DNA of 64,000 nt from JBHJGM01 sp050331815 (GTDB lineage: Bacteria > Verrucomicrobiota > Verrucomicrobiia > Opitutales > JBHJGM01). A program made the translations under genes and the position numbers. Below the pieces are notes generated by a model, which made no database searches, was not told the DNA's origin, and worked only from the letters and a program-made list of their open reading frames with translations. Below, piece after piece: positions 40,655 to 50,333 of the stretch. The stretch lies in assembly GCA_050331815.1 (NCBI GenBank), contig JBHJGM010000004.1:226517-290516 (forward strand), written 5' to 3'. Each line of letters starts with the position of its first letter. The stretch's first letter is position 1.

Positions 40655-42057
40655 AGTGGCGCTTCGATTCGGAAAAACTAGCCGACTGGACGGGCGGGAC
40701 CTGGAGCGCTCGACCGGAAGGCGTCAGCGGGTTTTGCCACGACACACGCAAGCTGCAGGCGGGCGAAATGTTTGTGGCGCTGAAGACCGAGCGCCGCGAT
40801 GGTCATGACTTTTTGGATACGGCACGGGAGTTGGGGGCGACCGCTGCGCTCGTCTCGAAAATCCGTAAGGACATCGATCTGCCGCAGTTGGAAGTGGGGC
40901 AGGTGCTGCCGGCCTTTCAGGCGATCGCGCGTGGGCACCGGCGACGCTTTCAGGCACCGGTGGCGGGGATTACCGGAAGCGCCGGAAAAACCTCGACGAA
41001 GGATTTACTGGCTCTACTGCTCGGACGGGTAAGCACGCTTTCAACTCCCGCCAACGAAAACAATCTGCTGGGCGTGCCGCTGACGCTGTCGCGGCTGGAC
41101 GCATCAAGGCATCAGACGGCGGTCATCGAGGCGGGTATCAGTGAGCGTGGAGAAATGGCCCGGCTGGCCACGATGATCTCACCGGACGTGGCCATCGTGA
41201 CCTTGGTGGCGTCGGTACACCTGGAGGGGCTGGGCAGCCTGGAAGGGGTGGCGTACGAGAAGTCTTTGCTGCCGGCGGCCATGGCGGCGGATGGCTGTGC
41301 ATTTTTTCCGGCCAGTTGCCTGCGATTTTCTGAATTCCGCGCGTTTGGGAGGCGCGCGGTGGTAACCTCCGCTTCCACCGAAGAGCCGAGGGGGAATGGC
41401 TCGGAACAGTGGGTTACCTACCAGACTGAAACGGAGGAGGGAGGCGGTGCGCGTTTGACCATTGTCACGGCATCGTCTCCCCTCCCTCCCCTTTTTCTGC
41501 AGCCGGTGGGGCCGGGTATGGTGAGCAATGCCGTGCTGGCGATTCTGGCGGCCTTGCACATGGGCGTATCCGTGGAGCAAATACAGCCTCGGCTCGATCA
41601 GTGGCAGCCCTCCACGCTGCGCGGCCAATGGATCGAGGATGGTCCGCGCACGCTCTTTGCCGATTGCTATAACGCCAGCCCGCCATCGATGGCCGAGGCG
41701 CTGGCAGTTTTCACGCAGCGCTTCCCCGTGGAGGGGCAGACGCCGCGCTTGTTCCTGCTGGGCTGCATGGCGGAATTGGGCGCGCAGGCCGAAGCCTTTC
41801 ACCGCGAGGCGGGCCGTGCGCTGCGCCTGGGGCCTGCCGATCAGGTGCTCCTCATCGGTGAATCCGCGGAGGCGTTTCGGGAAGGCTTGGTGGAAGGCGG
41901 CGCGAGTGCCCGACAGGTTGCTCTGGCTGAGTCCGTCGATGCGATGGCCGAGGTTTTAAGCACCTTTGCGGGGGCCGTACTGGTCAAGGGCAGTCGCCGA
42001 TACGGTTTGGAAAAGCTGCTGCCGGTCACTTCGTCAAGGGGGGACGAAGCGTGCTGA
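40651..42057 (+). CDS. murF: UDP-N-acetylmuramoyl-tripeptide--D-alanyl-D-alanine ligase MurF
   Basis: Joins D-Ala-D-Ala to the UDP-MurNAc-tripeptide. The ATP loop reads GSAGKTST (109-116), followed by NENNLLGVPLTLSRLD and the C-terminal segment DCYNASPPSMAEAL. 468 aa, typical length. ATG 40651 overlaps murE by 4 bases; its end overlaps mraY by 7 bases. Confidence 0.94.
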   Translation: MKWRFDSEKLADWTGGTWSARPEGVSGFCHDTRKLQAGEMFVALKTERRDGHDFLDTARELGATAALVSKIRKDIDLPQLEVGQVLPAFQAIARGHRRRFQAPVAGITGSAGKTSTKDLLALLLGRVSTLSTPANENNLLGVPLTLSRLDASRHQTAVIEAGISERGEMARLATMISPDVAIVTLVASVHLEGLGSLEGVAYEKSLLPAAMAADGCAFFPASCLRFSEFRAFGRRAVVTSASTEEPRGNGSEQWVTYQTETEEGGGARLTIVTASSPLPPLFLQPVGPGMVSNAVLAILAALHMGVSVEQIQPRLDQWQPSTLRGQWIEDGPRTLFADCYNASPPSMAEALAVFTQRFPVEGQTPRLFLLGCMAELGAQAEAFHREAGRALRLGPADQVLLIGESAEAFREGLVEGGASARQVALAESVDAMAEVLSTFAGAVLVKGSRRYGLEKLLPVTSSRGDEAC

Positions 42058-43265
42058 TCGACCTCATCGACTGGCTCTTTGGACTGTTTGATGCGAACTA
42101 CGAGGAGACGCCTTTTCGCGTTCTTGGGTTCATCACGTTTCGAACGGTGGTGGCCGCGGCCACGGCACTCTTTTTGGGGTTTCTGATCGGGCCCTGGCTC
42201 ATTGAGCGTTTGCGGCGGCTGAAGGCGGCGCAGATCCTGCGCGACGCCTCGCAGGTAGGCAAGCTGGCGGATTTGCATGCCGGCAAAAAAGATACGCCGA
42301 CGATGGGCGGGCTGATAATTTACATCACCGTGACCCTCAGCATGCTTTTGTGGGCCCAGCCAAACATCTACGTGCTGACCTGCCTGTTTGTTTACACGGG
42401 GCTGACCGCGCTGGGGTTTGCCGACGACTACCTGAAGGTTTCCAAGCGCAACAGCCAGGGGCTCGCCAGCCGCTACAAGCTCATCTGGCAGGGCGTTTTG
42501 ACGGCAGGGATGCTGGCCATCTTTGCGCTCTTTGCCGATGCGGGAACCTGGGCTAATGTATCTGAATTATGGATACCCTTTGTCAAAGAGCCGATCTGGA
42601 CCTTTGGCGGGGCGAGCGCGCCCTGGGGGCCGGAGGGGGATCCCCTACAGAGCCTGGGCGAGTTCTTGGTTTCGGCTCCGGTGGTCGCGATTTTTTCAGC
42701 CCTTGCCCTGTTCGGCTTCATCTTTCTGGTCATGGCCGGCTCGAGTAACGCGATCAACCTAACGGACGGGGTGGACGGACTGGCCATCGGCTGCACCGTG
42801 ACAGTGGCGCTGGTTTACGGGGTCATGGCCTATGCAACCGGGCACGCGCGCATCGCGGAGTACCTGCTGATCAGTTTTGTGCCGCAAGCGGGTGAACTGG
42901 CCGTGGTGTGCGGGGCGATGGTGGGGGCGAGCCTGGCGTTTTTGTGGTACAACTCGCATCCGGCGACGGTATTCATGGGCGATACCGGATCGCTCGCACT
43001 GGGCGGTTTGATCGGCACCATCGCCTTTCTGGTGCATCAGCCGATCACCTTGATCATCGTCGGCGGCATCTTTGTGATGGAAGCGGTCTCGGTGATCCTT
43101 CAGGTCTTCTCCTTCAAGACGCGGGGCAAACGGGTGTTCCGCATGGCGCCGATTCATCATCACTATGAGTTGAAGGGCTGGGCGGAGTCGAAGGTGGTGA
43201 TCCGCTTCTGGATTCTGTCGCTGATTTTCGCGATCGCGGGTTTGAGTACGTTGAAGCTGCGTTGA
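42051..43265 (+). CDS. mraY: Phospho-N-acetylmuramoyl-pentapeptide-transferase MraY
   Basis: Polytopic membrane enzyme that makes lipid I. Conserved segments are KKDTPTMGG, FADDYLK with D125/D126, NLTDGVDGLA and the MAPIHHHYELKG loop. At 404 aa it is longer than the usual 360; an extra segment of about 45 residues (about 163-207, Trp/Pro/Gly-rich) sits in a predicted extra-membrane loop. The start is GTG 42051, preceded by AAGGGGGG, and overlaps murF. Confidence 0.94.
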   Translation: MLIDLIDWLFGLFDANYEETPFRVLGFITFRTVVAAATALFLGFLIGPWLIERLRRLKAAQILRDASQVGKLADLHAGKKDTPTMGGLIIYITVTLSMLLWAQPNIYVLTCLFVYTGLTALGFADDYLKVSKRNSQGLASRYKLIWQGVLTAGMLAIFALFADAGTWANVSELWIPFVKEPIWTFGGASAPWGPEGDPLQSLGEFLVSAPVVAIFSALALFGFIFLVMAGSSNAINLTDGVDGLAIGCTVTVALVYGVMAYATGHARIAEYLLISFVPQAGELAVVCGAMVGASLAFLWYNSHPATVFMGDTGSLALGGLIGTIAFLVHQPITLIIVGGIFVMEAVSVILQVFSFKTRGKRVFRMAPIHHHYELKGWAESKVVIRFWILSLIFAIAGLSTLKLR

Positions 43266-43283
43266 TATTCTTGAGGATAACTC

Positions 43284-44591
43284 ATGGCGCTCTGGCCCGA
43301 ACGTTTGCAACAGCACCTGGATTGCCCCGTGGCGATTCTGGGCTGGGGCATCAGTGGGCGTGCTGCGGGGCAGGCGGTCCGGGCGGCCGGTGGGCATGCC
43401 CAGGCTTACGACCGCGCGGGGCCCGAAGGCTCGTCAAGGGACTTCACGGCGAAGGATGCCGCGCGGCACCGGCTGGTCTTGTTCAGTCCCGGGTTTCACG
43501 CGCAACACCCATGGTTGGAAATCGCCCGGGCCGAGGGCTGTGCCTGTCTGCCGGAGATGGATCTCGGGGCTTTGCTTTGGCCGGGGGCGGTGCTGGTGGT
43601 GACCGGCACCAACGGCAAAACCACGTTGACAGAGTTTCTGGCCCACGCGCTGCGCACCGACGGTATGGAGGCTGTCGCCTGCGGCAATCAGGGCTATCCG
43701 CTGACCTGCCTGCACGAACGCGTGCAAGCTGAGGATACCGTCGCGGTGGTTGAGGTGAGTTCGTTTCAGGCCGAGACGCTTCAACACCTGCGCCCGCACG
43801 CCTTGTTGTGGACGAACTTCGACGAGGACCACCTCGACCGTCACGGCAACATGACGCACTACTTTGAGGCGAAGTGGCGGCTGGTTGGCTTGTTGCGTCG
43901 TCCGCGCCTGGTTGTGGGCAAAACGGTCGCAAGCTGGGCTCGGCGTGAAGGCAAGCAGCTGCCGTTGTTTACGGTGGTGGCCGATGCGGAGTCCGCCCGC
44001 GGTTCGCTGCCGCCGGGCTCGGCGCTGGACTCGGGTCCGCAACGCGAGAACTGGGCAGTGGCCCGCGCCTACTGGGAGCAGGAGGGCTTTGAGCCGGGTT
44101 CCCTGCAGGAAGCGGTGCGAAGTTTTGAACTGCCGCGCCACCGTCTCGCACAGGTGCGGGTGGTGGAGGGTGTGCGCTTTTGGAACGATTCGAAGTCCAC
44201 CAATTTTTTGGCGACGCTGGCTGCGCTTGAGCATTTCGAAAGGCCGGTCTCGGTCTGGTGGATTGGCGGCGGTCGCGGCAAGGGGGGCGATTTGGCAGCT
44301 TTTGTACGCGCACTCGCACCGCGAATTCGAGGTGCGTTTCTAATCGGCGAAACCGCCCCGGCGATCGCCTGTCAATTAGAGGATGCGGCGATTGCGGCGA
44401 CTGTATGCGAAAATTTGCAGCAGGCGGTGGCTCAAGCATTTACAGCCGCCGCAACCAGCGACACTGTCGTCTTCTCGCCCGGCTTTTCCAGTCACGATTT
44501 GTTTGCCAATTATGCTGAACGCGGCGTAGCCTTTGAAGGCGCTGTGGACACCTTATTAAAGGTGCCCAGCGAGACACCCAACCCCCGTTGA
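43284..44591 (+). CDS. murD: UDP-N-acetylmuramoylalanine--D-glutamate ligase MurD
   Basis: Adds D-glutamate to UDP-MurNAc-L-Ala. ATP loop GTNGKTT at 108-114, the FDEDHLDRHGNMTHY segment and NDSKSTN in the C-terminal half are diagnostic. 435 aa. The start is 18 bases after mraY with GAGGA upstream. Confidence 0.95.
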   Translation: MALWPERLQQHLDCPVAILGWGISGRAAGQAVRAAGGHAQAYDRAGPEGSSRDFTAKDAARHRLVLFSPGFHAQHPWLEIARAEGCACLPEMDLGALLWPGAVLVVTGTNGKTTLTEFLAHALRTDGMEAVACGNQGYPLTCLHERVQAEDTVAVVEVSSFQAETLQHLRPHALLWTNFDEDHLDRHGNMTHYFEAKWRLVGLLRRPRLVVGKTVASWARREGKQLPLFTVVADAESARGSLPPGSALDSGPQRENWAVARAYWEQEGFEPGSLQEAVRSFELPRHRLAQVRVVEGVRFWNDSKSTNFLATLAALEHFERPVSVWWIGGGRGKGGDLAAFVRALAPRIRGAFLIGETAPAIACQLEDAAIAATVCENLQQAVAQAFTAAATSDTVVFSPGFSSHDLFANYAERGVAFEGAVDTLLKVPSETPNPR

Positions 44592-44622
44592 TGAGGACCG
44601 TTTTACAGGAGGATACAGGACG

Positions 44623-45738
44623 ATGATGAAGCTGCCTTTGACGTTTGCAGCGGTGATTTTCGCGCACGTTTTACTGGGTGCGCTGCTGCTGGTGCAGCCT
44701 GGCTGCAACAACTCGAACAACCGCATCGACGAGAACGATACGCTGAACCGTGGCGGTACCGGCGACCCGCAGGTGACCGGTTTGGTCGGCGGCAACGTGA
44801 CGCAGGATGGGCCCGTGCGCCGTCCCCCGATGCGCCCGGTGGGCCAGTTGCCGAGCGATGAAGTATATCAGCCCGGGGTAGGCGATGGGTTTGGCCCGAC
44901 CGCAGATGGCGGAGGCACGCTCGACCCGCTGAGTCCGATCACACCGCTGGTGGATCTGCCCGGCGGCGATCCGATGCTCGACGGCAGCGGCGGCGGTTTT
45001 CCCAGCGGTGGCACCACTTACACGGTCCAAAGAGGCGACACGCTCTGGGGCATTTCGCGCGCGCAGGGCGTCTCACTGGATGCCTTGCTGGCGGCCAACG
45101 GTCTGACGCGCAGCTCGGTCATTCGAGTCGGGCAGAACTTGACCATCCCGGGCGGTTCCGGTGGTACGGACGCCGGTGGGGGCTTTGCTGTTACGCCGAT
45201 TCCCGGGCAAAGCCAGGGTCAGGGCTTCGCGGGTGAGAGCATCCGCTACACGATCAAGCCCGGCGACACGCTTTCCGGAATCGCTGCGCGCAATGGCTCC
45301 AGCGTTTCGGCGATCAAGGCCGCCAATGGCATGACCAGTAACACCATCTTCGCCGGCGATTCGATCATCGTGCCGACCAACATCACCGGCTCCGGTCGCG
45401 GGGGCGCGTCTTCCGGCAGTAAAAGCGGCGTGGACTCCTTCAGCTCGCCGCCGCTCTCGCGCAATTCCACGAGCACGACCCCCAACACCTACGTGCTGCA
45501 GTCGGGCGAGAGCCTGTCCAGCGTGGCTAACCGCTTCGATGTCACGGTGGCCGATTTGTTGTTTTGGAACAACATCAGCAACATCAGCGCGGTACAGCCC
45601 GGGCAGACGCTTTTTGTGGCGCCCCCGGGAGGTGTGGCCCCGCGCTCGCCGCAGTCGACGACCATTGGTGGCGGCCTGGAGAGCTTGAACGATGACCCAC
45701 CTGACGTGCCGATCTCCAGAACGCGTCCGGCGCAGTAA
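44623..45738 (+). CDS. Exported LysM-repeat protein within the division cluster
   Basis: A 371-aa protein with an N-terminal hydrophobic segment (FAAVIFAHVLLGALLLVQPGC); the Cys could be lipidated, but the preceding residues are a poor lipobox, so a membrane anchor is also possible. After a Gly/Pro/Asp-rich linker come three LysM peptidoglycan-binding repeats at about 132-176, 208-251 and 289-333 (YTVQRGDTLWGIS, YTIKPGDTLSGIA, YVLQSGESLSSVA). It has no catalytic domain. Its place between murD and ftsW, with AGGAGG before the start, suggests a role in division-site peptidoglycan. Confidence 0.87.
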   Translation: MMKLPLTFAAVIFAHVLLGALLLVQPGCNNSNNRIDENDTLNRGGTGDPQVTGLVGGNVTQDGPVRRPPMRPVGQLPSDEVYQPGVGDGFGPTADGGGTLDPLSPITPLVDLPGGDPMLDGSGGGFPSGGTTYTVQRGDTLWGISRAQGVSLDALLAANGLTRSSVIRVGQNLTIPGGSGGTDAGGGFAVTPIPGQSQGQGFAGESIRYTIKPGDTLSGIAARNGSSVSAIKAANGMTSNTIFAGDSIIVPTNITGSGRGGASSGSKSGVDSFSSPPLSRNSTSTTPNTYVLQSGESLSSVANRFDVTVADLLFWNNISNISAVQPGQTLFVAPPGGVAPRSPQSTTIGGGLESLNDDPPDVPISRTRPAQ

Positions 45739-45761
45739 GGGGAGGCTGCTAGGACAACGCG

Positions 45762-46904
45762 ATGGGGGCCGCGCTTGGAGGATTGGGAGACACCTGGCGA
45801 CTGATTCGCCCGGCTCACTTAATTGCGCTCATCGCGGTGGTGTTGACGGGTTTCGGCCTTGTCATACTCGGCAGCGCGGGACACAGCCACCGCAGCGGCG
45901 CGGAGATTGTTTTCAAAAAGCAGGGTCTCTGGGTCGGCCTGGCGTTGTGTGTCTTTTTTGTGGCCGCCCTGGCCAACCTGAACTGGATCCGCCGGATGAC
46001 TTGGGCGGCCTATGGGCTGGCCGCTGTCGCGTTGGTGCTGGTTTTGATTCCTGAAATCGGTATCCGCGTAAACGGCGCGCAGCGCTGGCTAGGATTCGAC
46101 TTTATTCGTGTGCAGCCCTCCGAGTTGGCGAAGGTGGCGCTGGTGCTGGGCCTTGCGGACTACCTTTCGTTGAACCAGCGGCGCATGCGGACGTTTCGCT
46201 TCGGCTTTGTGGTGCCCGGGCTGGTGGCGGCGATTCCCTGCGGGTTGATTTTTCTGCAGCCCGACTTTGGGACGACGCTGTTGTTCGTGACCGTGGCGCT
46301 GCTGCTGATGTTTCTGTCGGGCACCCCCTTTCGGTACCTGGTTCCAGCTGGGGCGATCTTTGGGGGCGCGTTTGCCACGGCGGTGTACTTTGATCCGGTT
46401 CGCTGGGAACGCATTACTTCCTTCCTCAACGTGGCGGCCCATCGCGACGACGGGGCCTGGCAACTTTGGCAGGGACTGCTGGCGTTTGCCGCTGGAGGCT
46501 GGGATGGCGTGGGCCTGGGTAACGGTCGCCAGCAACTGGCTTTTTTGCCGGAGGCGCACACCGACTTCATCTTTCCGATCATAGGTGAGGAGTTAGGCTT
46601 GTGGTTTACCGGGGGTGTGCTGCTGCTGTTTCTGGCGATTTTCGCGGCGGGCGTGCGCACGCTTACGCAGTCGCGCAATCTGTACACCTTCAACGTTGCC
46701 GCCGGTGCCTTGTTTTTCCTGACGCTGCAGGCCCTGGTGAATATCGGCGTGGCCACGGGCAGTCTGCCTACGAAGGGCCTTTCCCTGCCCTTTATCAGCT
46801 ACGGCGGGTCCAATCTGATCACCATGTTCTGCTTCGTCGGGTTGCTGTGTAATTGCCAGCGCGCGAACAGCGGGCCTACCCTGGAGAGGAGGCGCGACCT
46901 GTGA
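45762..46904 (+). CDS. ftsW: Peptidoglycan glycosyltransferase FtsW
   Basis: A 380-aa SEDS-family polytopic membrane protein that polymerises septal glycan with FtsI. Conserved SEDS segments are GAQRWLGFDFIRVQPSELAK, FLQPDFGTTLLF and the late LPFISYGGSNLI. About ten membrane helices. ATG 45762 is 24 bases after the LysM gene; its stop overlaps murG (GTGA). Confidence 0.95.
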   Translation: MGAALGGLGDTWRLIRPAHLIALIAVVLTGFGLVILGSAGHSHRSGAEIVFKKQGLWVGLALCVFFVAALANLNWIRRMTWAAYGLAAVALVLVLIPEIGIRVNGAQRWLGFDFIRVQPSELAKVALVLGLADYLSLNQRRMRTFRFGFVVPGLVAAIPCGLIFLQPDFGTTLLFVTVALLLMFLSGTPFRYLVPAGAIFGGAFATAVYFDPVRWERITSFLNVAAHRDDGAWQLWQGLLAFAAGGWDGVGLGNGRQQLAFLPEAHTDFIFPIIGEELGLWFTGGVLLLFLAIFAAGVRTLTQSRNLYTFNVAAGALFFLTLQALVNIGVATGSLPTKGLSLPFISYGGSNLITMFCFVGLLCNCQRANSGPTLERRRDL

Positions 46905-48034
46905 CGCGGATCGTTGTTGCCTGTGGAGGTACGGGCGGGCACCTCTCGCCGGGCATCGCGCTGGCGGAAGCCCTGCAGCGTGGTGGGCACAAGCCACTGC
47001 TCGTGATCAGTCGCAAGGAGGTCGATTCGCGACTGGTGCAAAAGTACGGCGAACTGGATTTCTTTCGGGTGCCGGGTACCTATTTTTCCTGGAAGCCCTG
47101 GCAGATGCTCAGGTTTGTCTTCAGCCAGTTGCGGTCGATCTTTGTGTCGGGTCGGATGCTTCGCCGTGAGGACGCCCGATGCGTGGTGGCCTTCGGCGGG
47201 TTTGCCAGTCTGGGAACGGTGGTCTCCGGATTCCTGCTCGGATTGCCTGTGGTGCTCCATGAAGCCAACCGCCGGCCCGGACGCGCTGTGCGCCTGTTAA
47301 GTGGGCTGGCCAAGCGGGTGTACCTGCCCAAGGGCGTCCGCCTGCGTGGATTGCCCCCGCGTACGGTGCGGCATCTGGGCTACCCGGTGCGTAGCGAGAT
47401 CAAGCGCCTGCCCCGAGATGGTGCGCGCGAGCGCCTAGGCTTTCCGCACCAAGGCAAACTGCTGCTCGTACTGGGCGGCAGCCAGGGGGCACAACCGCTC
47501 AACGAGTGGGTGAAGCGGCATTTCGAATCGCTCGCGCAGGAAGGCATCCACATTTTGTGCGTCTCGGGTCCGCGCCAAACCGGCGGCGGCGCGCTGGAAT
47601 ACCGCCGGGTCGACGGGCTGCTGGTTCGCGCGCGTTTCCTGCCGTTTTGCGACCAGATGGCCGATGTCTACGCCTGTGCCGACCTGGTGGTTTCGCGCGC
47701 CGGGGCCGGCACCATCGCGGAGTTATGCCGGGTGCGCCTGCCTTCCATTCTCGTGCCGTATCCGTTCGCCGCGGACAATCACCAGCAGGAAAACGCGCGT
47801 TTTCTTGAGCAGCAGGGTGGGGCCGTGGTGCTAGCGCAAACCCATTTGGACCGCCTGCTGGCTGAGGTGGGCGATCTTATCTTCAACGACTGGATGCTGC
47901 AGCGTATGCGGCACAACCTGGCCACGCTCGACGTTGAGGACTGCGTTGAACAGATGCTGGCCGACCTTGAGCAATTGCTCCGCCAGGAGGAACCGCCCGC
48001 GCAAACCGCTGACCCCAAGCTCTCCCATGCCTGA
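46901..48034 (+). CDS. murG: UDP-N-acetylglucosamine transferase MurG
   Basis: Makes lipid II from lipid I at the inner face of the membrane. The N-terminal glycine-rich loop GGTGGH is at 9-14, AFGGFASLGTVVSGFLLGLP and HEANRRPGRAVRLL follow, and the C-terminal half has LVLGGSQGAQPLN and RAGAGTIAEL. The start is GTG 46901 with GGAGAGGAGG upstream; it overlaps ftsW by 4 bases and murCB by 8. About 377 aa. Confidence 0.95.
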   Translation: MTRIVVACGGTGGHLSPGIALAEALQRGGHKPLLVISRKEVDSRLVQKYGELDFFRVPGTYFSWKPWQMLRFVFSQLRSIFVSGRMLRREDARCVVAFGGFASLGTVVSGFLLGLPVVLHEANRRPGRAVRLLSGLAKRVYLPKGVRLRGLPPRTVRHLGYPVRSEIKRLPRDGARERLGFPHQGKLLLVLGGSQGAQPLNEWVKRHFESLAQEGIHILCVSGPRQTGGGALEYRRVDGLLVRARFLPFCDQMADVYACADLVVSRAGAGTIAELCRVRLPSILVPYPFAADNHQQENARFLEQQGGAVVLAQTHLDRLLAEVGDLIFNDWMLQRMRHNLATLDVEDCVEQMLADLEQLLRQEEPPAQTADPKLSHA

Positions 48035-50333
48035 AGCGCCACGTTCGGTTCACATCGCTGGCATCAGTGGCATGGGCAACGCGCCGCTGGCCCTCTACCT
48101 GAAGGATGCCGATTGGGAGGTCCGTGGCTGGGACGACCGGCCGAATCCGCGGGTTGAAGCCCTGCTCAATGAGCGAGGCATACCTACGCGCGAATGCGCG
48201 CTGAGCGATGACGTGGAGCTGTTCGCCTACTCCAGTGCGGTGAAGGCGGTGCATCCCCTGCGGCGTGAAGCCGATCGCCGCAACCTGACCGCTCTGCCGC
48301 GAGGGGAACTGCTCGCGCGTGTCAGCCGTCAGCAGCGCCTGCTGGCGGTCGTCGGCAGCCACGGTAAAACGACAACGGCAGGCCTGTTGATCCACTTTCT
48401 GGAGGCGGCGGGGGTGGACTTTAGTTACATTCTTGGCGGTCTGTTTCAGGATGCAGCCCGCGCCCCGGCTCGGTACTCACCGACGGCTCAATGGCTGATC
48501 GCCGAAGTCGACGAAAGCGATGGAACCATCGAAGCGTTTGCGCCTGAAATCACTCTAGCGGTCAACCTCGACTGGGATCACCCGGATCGCTACGCCGACT
48601 TTTCCCAACTTGAGGAAACCTTTGGTGCGCTCTTTAGGCGTACGACGGGTACTGTGCTGTATCCATCCGAGGGTACGCTGCTGACAAAACTGGCAGCCAG
48701 CGCGAGTGTGCGCTCACACTCGTTCGGTACGGGTGGTGAATACGCGGCGACACCCCGGTTGGACGATCCGCACAGCGCACAGTTGAATGGGCGCTTTCCG
48801 AGCGAGCGTATCGCGCTGCCGCGTGCTGACGGCTTCTTTCTTAAAAATGCCACCGCCGCGCTGGCCGCCGCTCATTGTGTTGCGTCAGATCTGAACGCTG
48901 GAGCACTCGAGAGTTTTTCAGGCATCCACCGCCGCCAAGAACTGCTGCTACAAAGTGAGGGCCTGACAGTCGCCACCGACTATGCCCACCATCCGACGGA
49001 GATCCGCGCGTTACTGCGCCACTATCGCCAGCTCCATCGCGGACAGCTGTGGGCGGTCTTTCAGCCGCATCGCTTCACGCGTACCCAGCAATACGCCGCC
49101 GACTTTGCCCAGGTCCTGGCCGAAGGTGCCGACCGGGTGTTTCTGCTTCCGGTCTATGCGGCGGGCGAACTGCCGCTGACCATGGGGACCCGCGAAGCCA
49201 TCCGCGCCAGCTGGCCGGCTCAGGCGGAGGCACCAAGCCTTGCGCTCGAGGGAAACGAACTTGCCAGCCAGCTGCGTCATGCTTTGATGGATACAGGGGA
49301 GGTTACGGTATTGTTTATTGGCGCGGGAGACATTGACACCATGGCGCGGCAATTTGCTGCCTCGCCGCCCTTGGATGCGCCCACGGCGGCAACTCGCTCA
49401 CGGCCGGCCTTTGTCGAGTCAGTCATCCGTGCGGGTCTGCCTCCGGACTGCCTGCGCCGCGACGAGCCCATGGCGGACAAGACTACCTGGCGAGTGGGTG
49501 GGCCCGCCGCGTTTTACGCCGAGCCAACCAACGCCAATGAAGCGTCCCTACTCATTCGTACGGCGCACGATTGTGAGTTGCCGGTCTTTGTGCTGGGGCG
49601 GGGCTCAAACTTGCTTGTGCCCGACCGCGGTTTCTCCGGCCTTGTTTTGCGACTGGCTGGCTCCCCCTGGCAGCTTTGCCGGCTGCGCGAAGACGGAAAG
49701 ATCGAGGCCGGTGGCGGGCTGCGCCTGAAACAACTGTGCGCGGAAGCCGCTAAGCTGGGGCTGGATGGTTTTGGATACCTGGAGGGTATCCCAGGCACGA
49801 TTGGAGGGGCGCTGCAGATGAATGCAGGGGCAATGGGCGGCTGGATTTTTGACCGTGTGGAGTCCGTGCGATTTCTCGATCAAGCTGGCCAGTTGCGCGA
49901 AGCCCCGGCGGTGGATTTTACGCCTGGCTACCGCGTTTGTCCGGAACTCGAGGGTTGCCTGGTGCTCTCGGCGGTTTTTGCCCACGGCATGGCGGCGGAA
50001 ACCGTTGACCTGCGCCGGCAGATGGATACCTACGCGCAAAAACGCCGGGCCACCCAACCGCGCGAGCCGAGTGCGGGCAGCACGTTTCGCAACCCACTGG
50101 GAGCCTATGCGGGCCAATTGATCGAGGAAGCCGGGTTGAAAGGAACGGCCATCGGCGGGGCTCAAATTTCGGAACTTCACGCAAATTTCATCATCAACAC
50201 CGGCGGTGCGAGCGCGGCGGATATCATGGCTTTAATGCGCTTTACCCGGCATCGGGTGGAGGCCTTCAGCGGTATCCGGCTGGTGCCTGAGGTGGTGCTG
50301 GTTGGTCGCGACTGGGAGGAGGTGTTGGCATGA
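48027..50333 (+). CDS. murC-murB: Fused UDP-N-acetylmuramate--L-alanine ligase MurC and UDP-MurNAc dehydrogenase MurB
   Basis: A single 768-aa frame joins two enzymes. The MurC part (about 1-445) has IAGISGMGNAPLALYLKD, ATP loop GSHGKTTT (110-117), EVDESDGTIEAFAPEI and the YAHHPTEI segment. After a linker (446-462), the MurB part has TTWRVGGPAAFYAEP, GRGSNLLVPDRGFSGLV, GYLEGIPGTIGGALQMNAGA and AGSTFRNP with the proton-donor Ser685. MurB reduces UDP-GlcNAc-enolpyruvate to UDP-MurNAc and MurC uses the product, so fusion links consecutive steps. There is no stop codon or frame change between the halves. It overlaps ddl by 4 bases. Confidence 0.94.
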   Translation: MPEAPRSVHIAGISGMGNAPLALYLKDADWEVRGWDDRPNPRVEALLNERGIPTRECALSDDVELFAYSSAVKAVHPLRREADRRNLTALPRGELLARVSRQQRLLAVVGSHGKTTTAGLLIHFLEAAGVDFSYILGGLFQDAARAPARYSPTAQWLIAEVDESDGTIEAFAPEITLAVNLDWDHPDRYADFSQLEETFGALFRRTTGTVLYPSEGTLLTKLAASASVRSHSFGTGGEYAATPRLDDPHSAQLNGRFPSERIALPRADGFFLKNATAALAAAHCVASDLNAGALESFSGIHRRQELLLQSEGLTVATDYAHHPTEIRALLRHYRQLHRGQLWAVFQPHRFTRTQQYAADFAQVLAEGADRVFLLPVYAAGELPLTMGTREAIRASWPAQAEAPSLALEGNELASQLRHALMDTGEVTVLFIGAGDIDTMARQFAASPPLDAPTAATRSRPAFVESVIRAGLPPDCLRRDEPMADKTTWRVGGPAAFYAEPTNANEASLLIRTAHDCELPVFVLGRGSNLLVPDRGFSGLVLRLAGSPWQLCRLREDGKIEAGGGLRLKQLCAEAAKLGLDGFGYLEGIPGTIGGALQMNAGAMGGWIFDRVESVRFLDQAGQLREAPAVDFTPGYRVCPELEGCLVLSAVFAHGMAAETVDLRRQMDTYAQKRRATQPREPSAGSTFRNPLGAYAGQLIEEAGLKGTAIGGAQISELHANFIINTGGASAADIMALMRFTRHRVEAFSGIRLVPEVVLVGRDWEEVLA

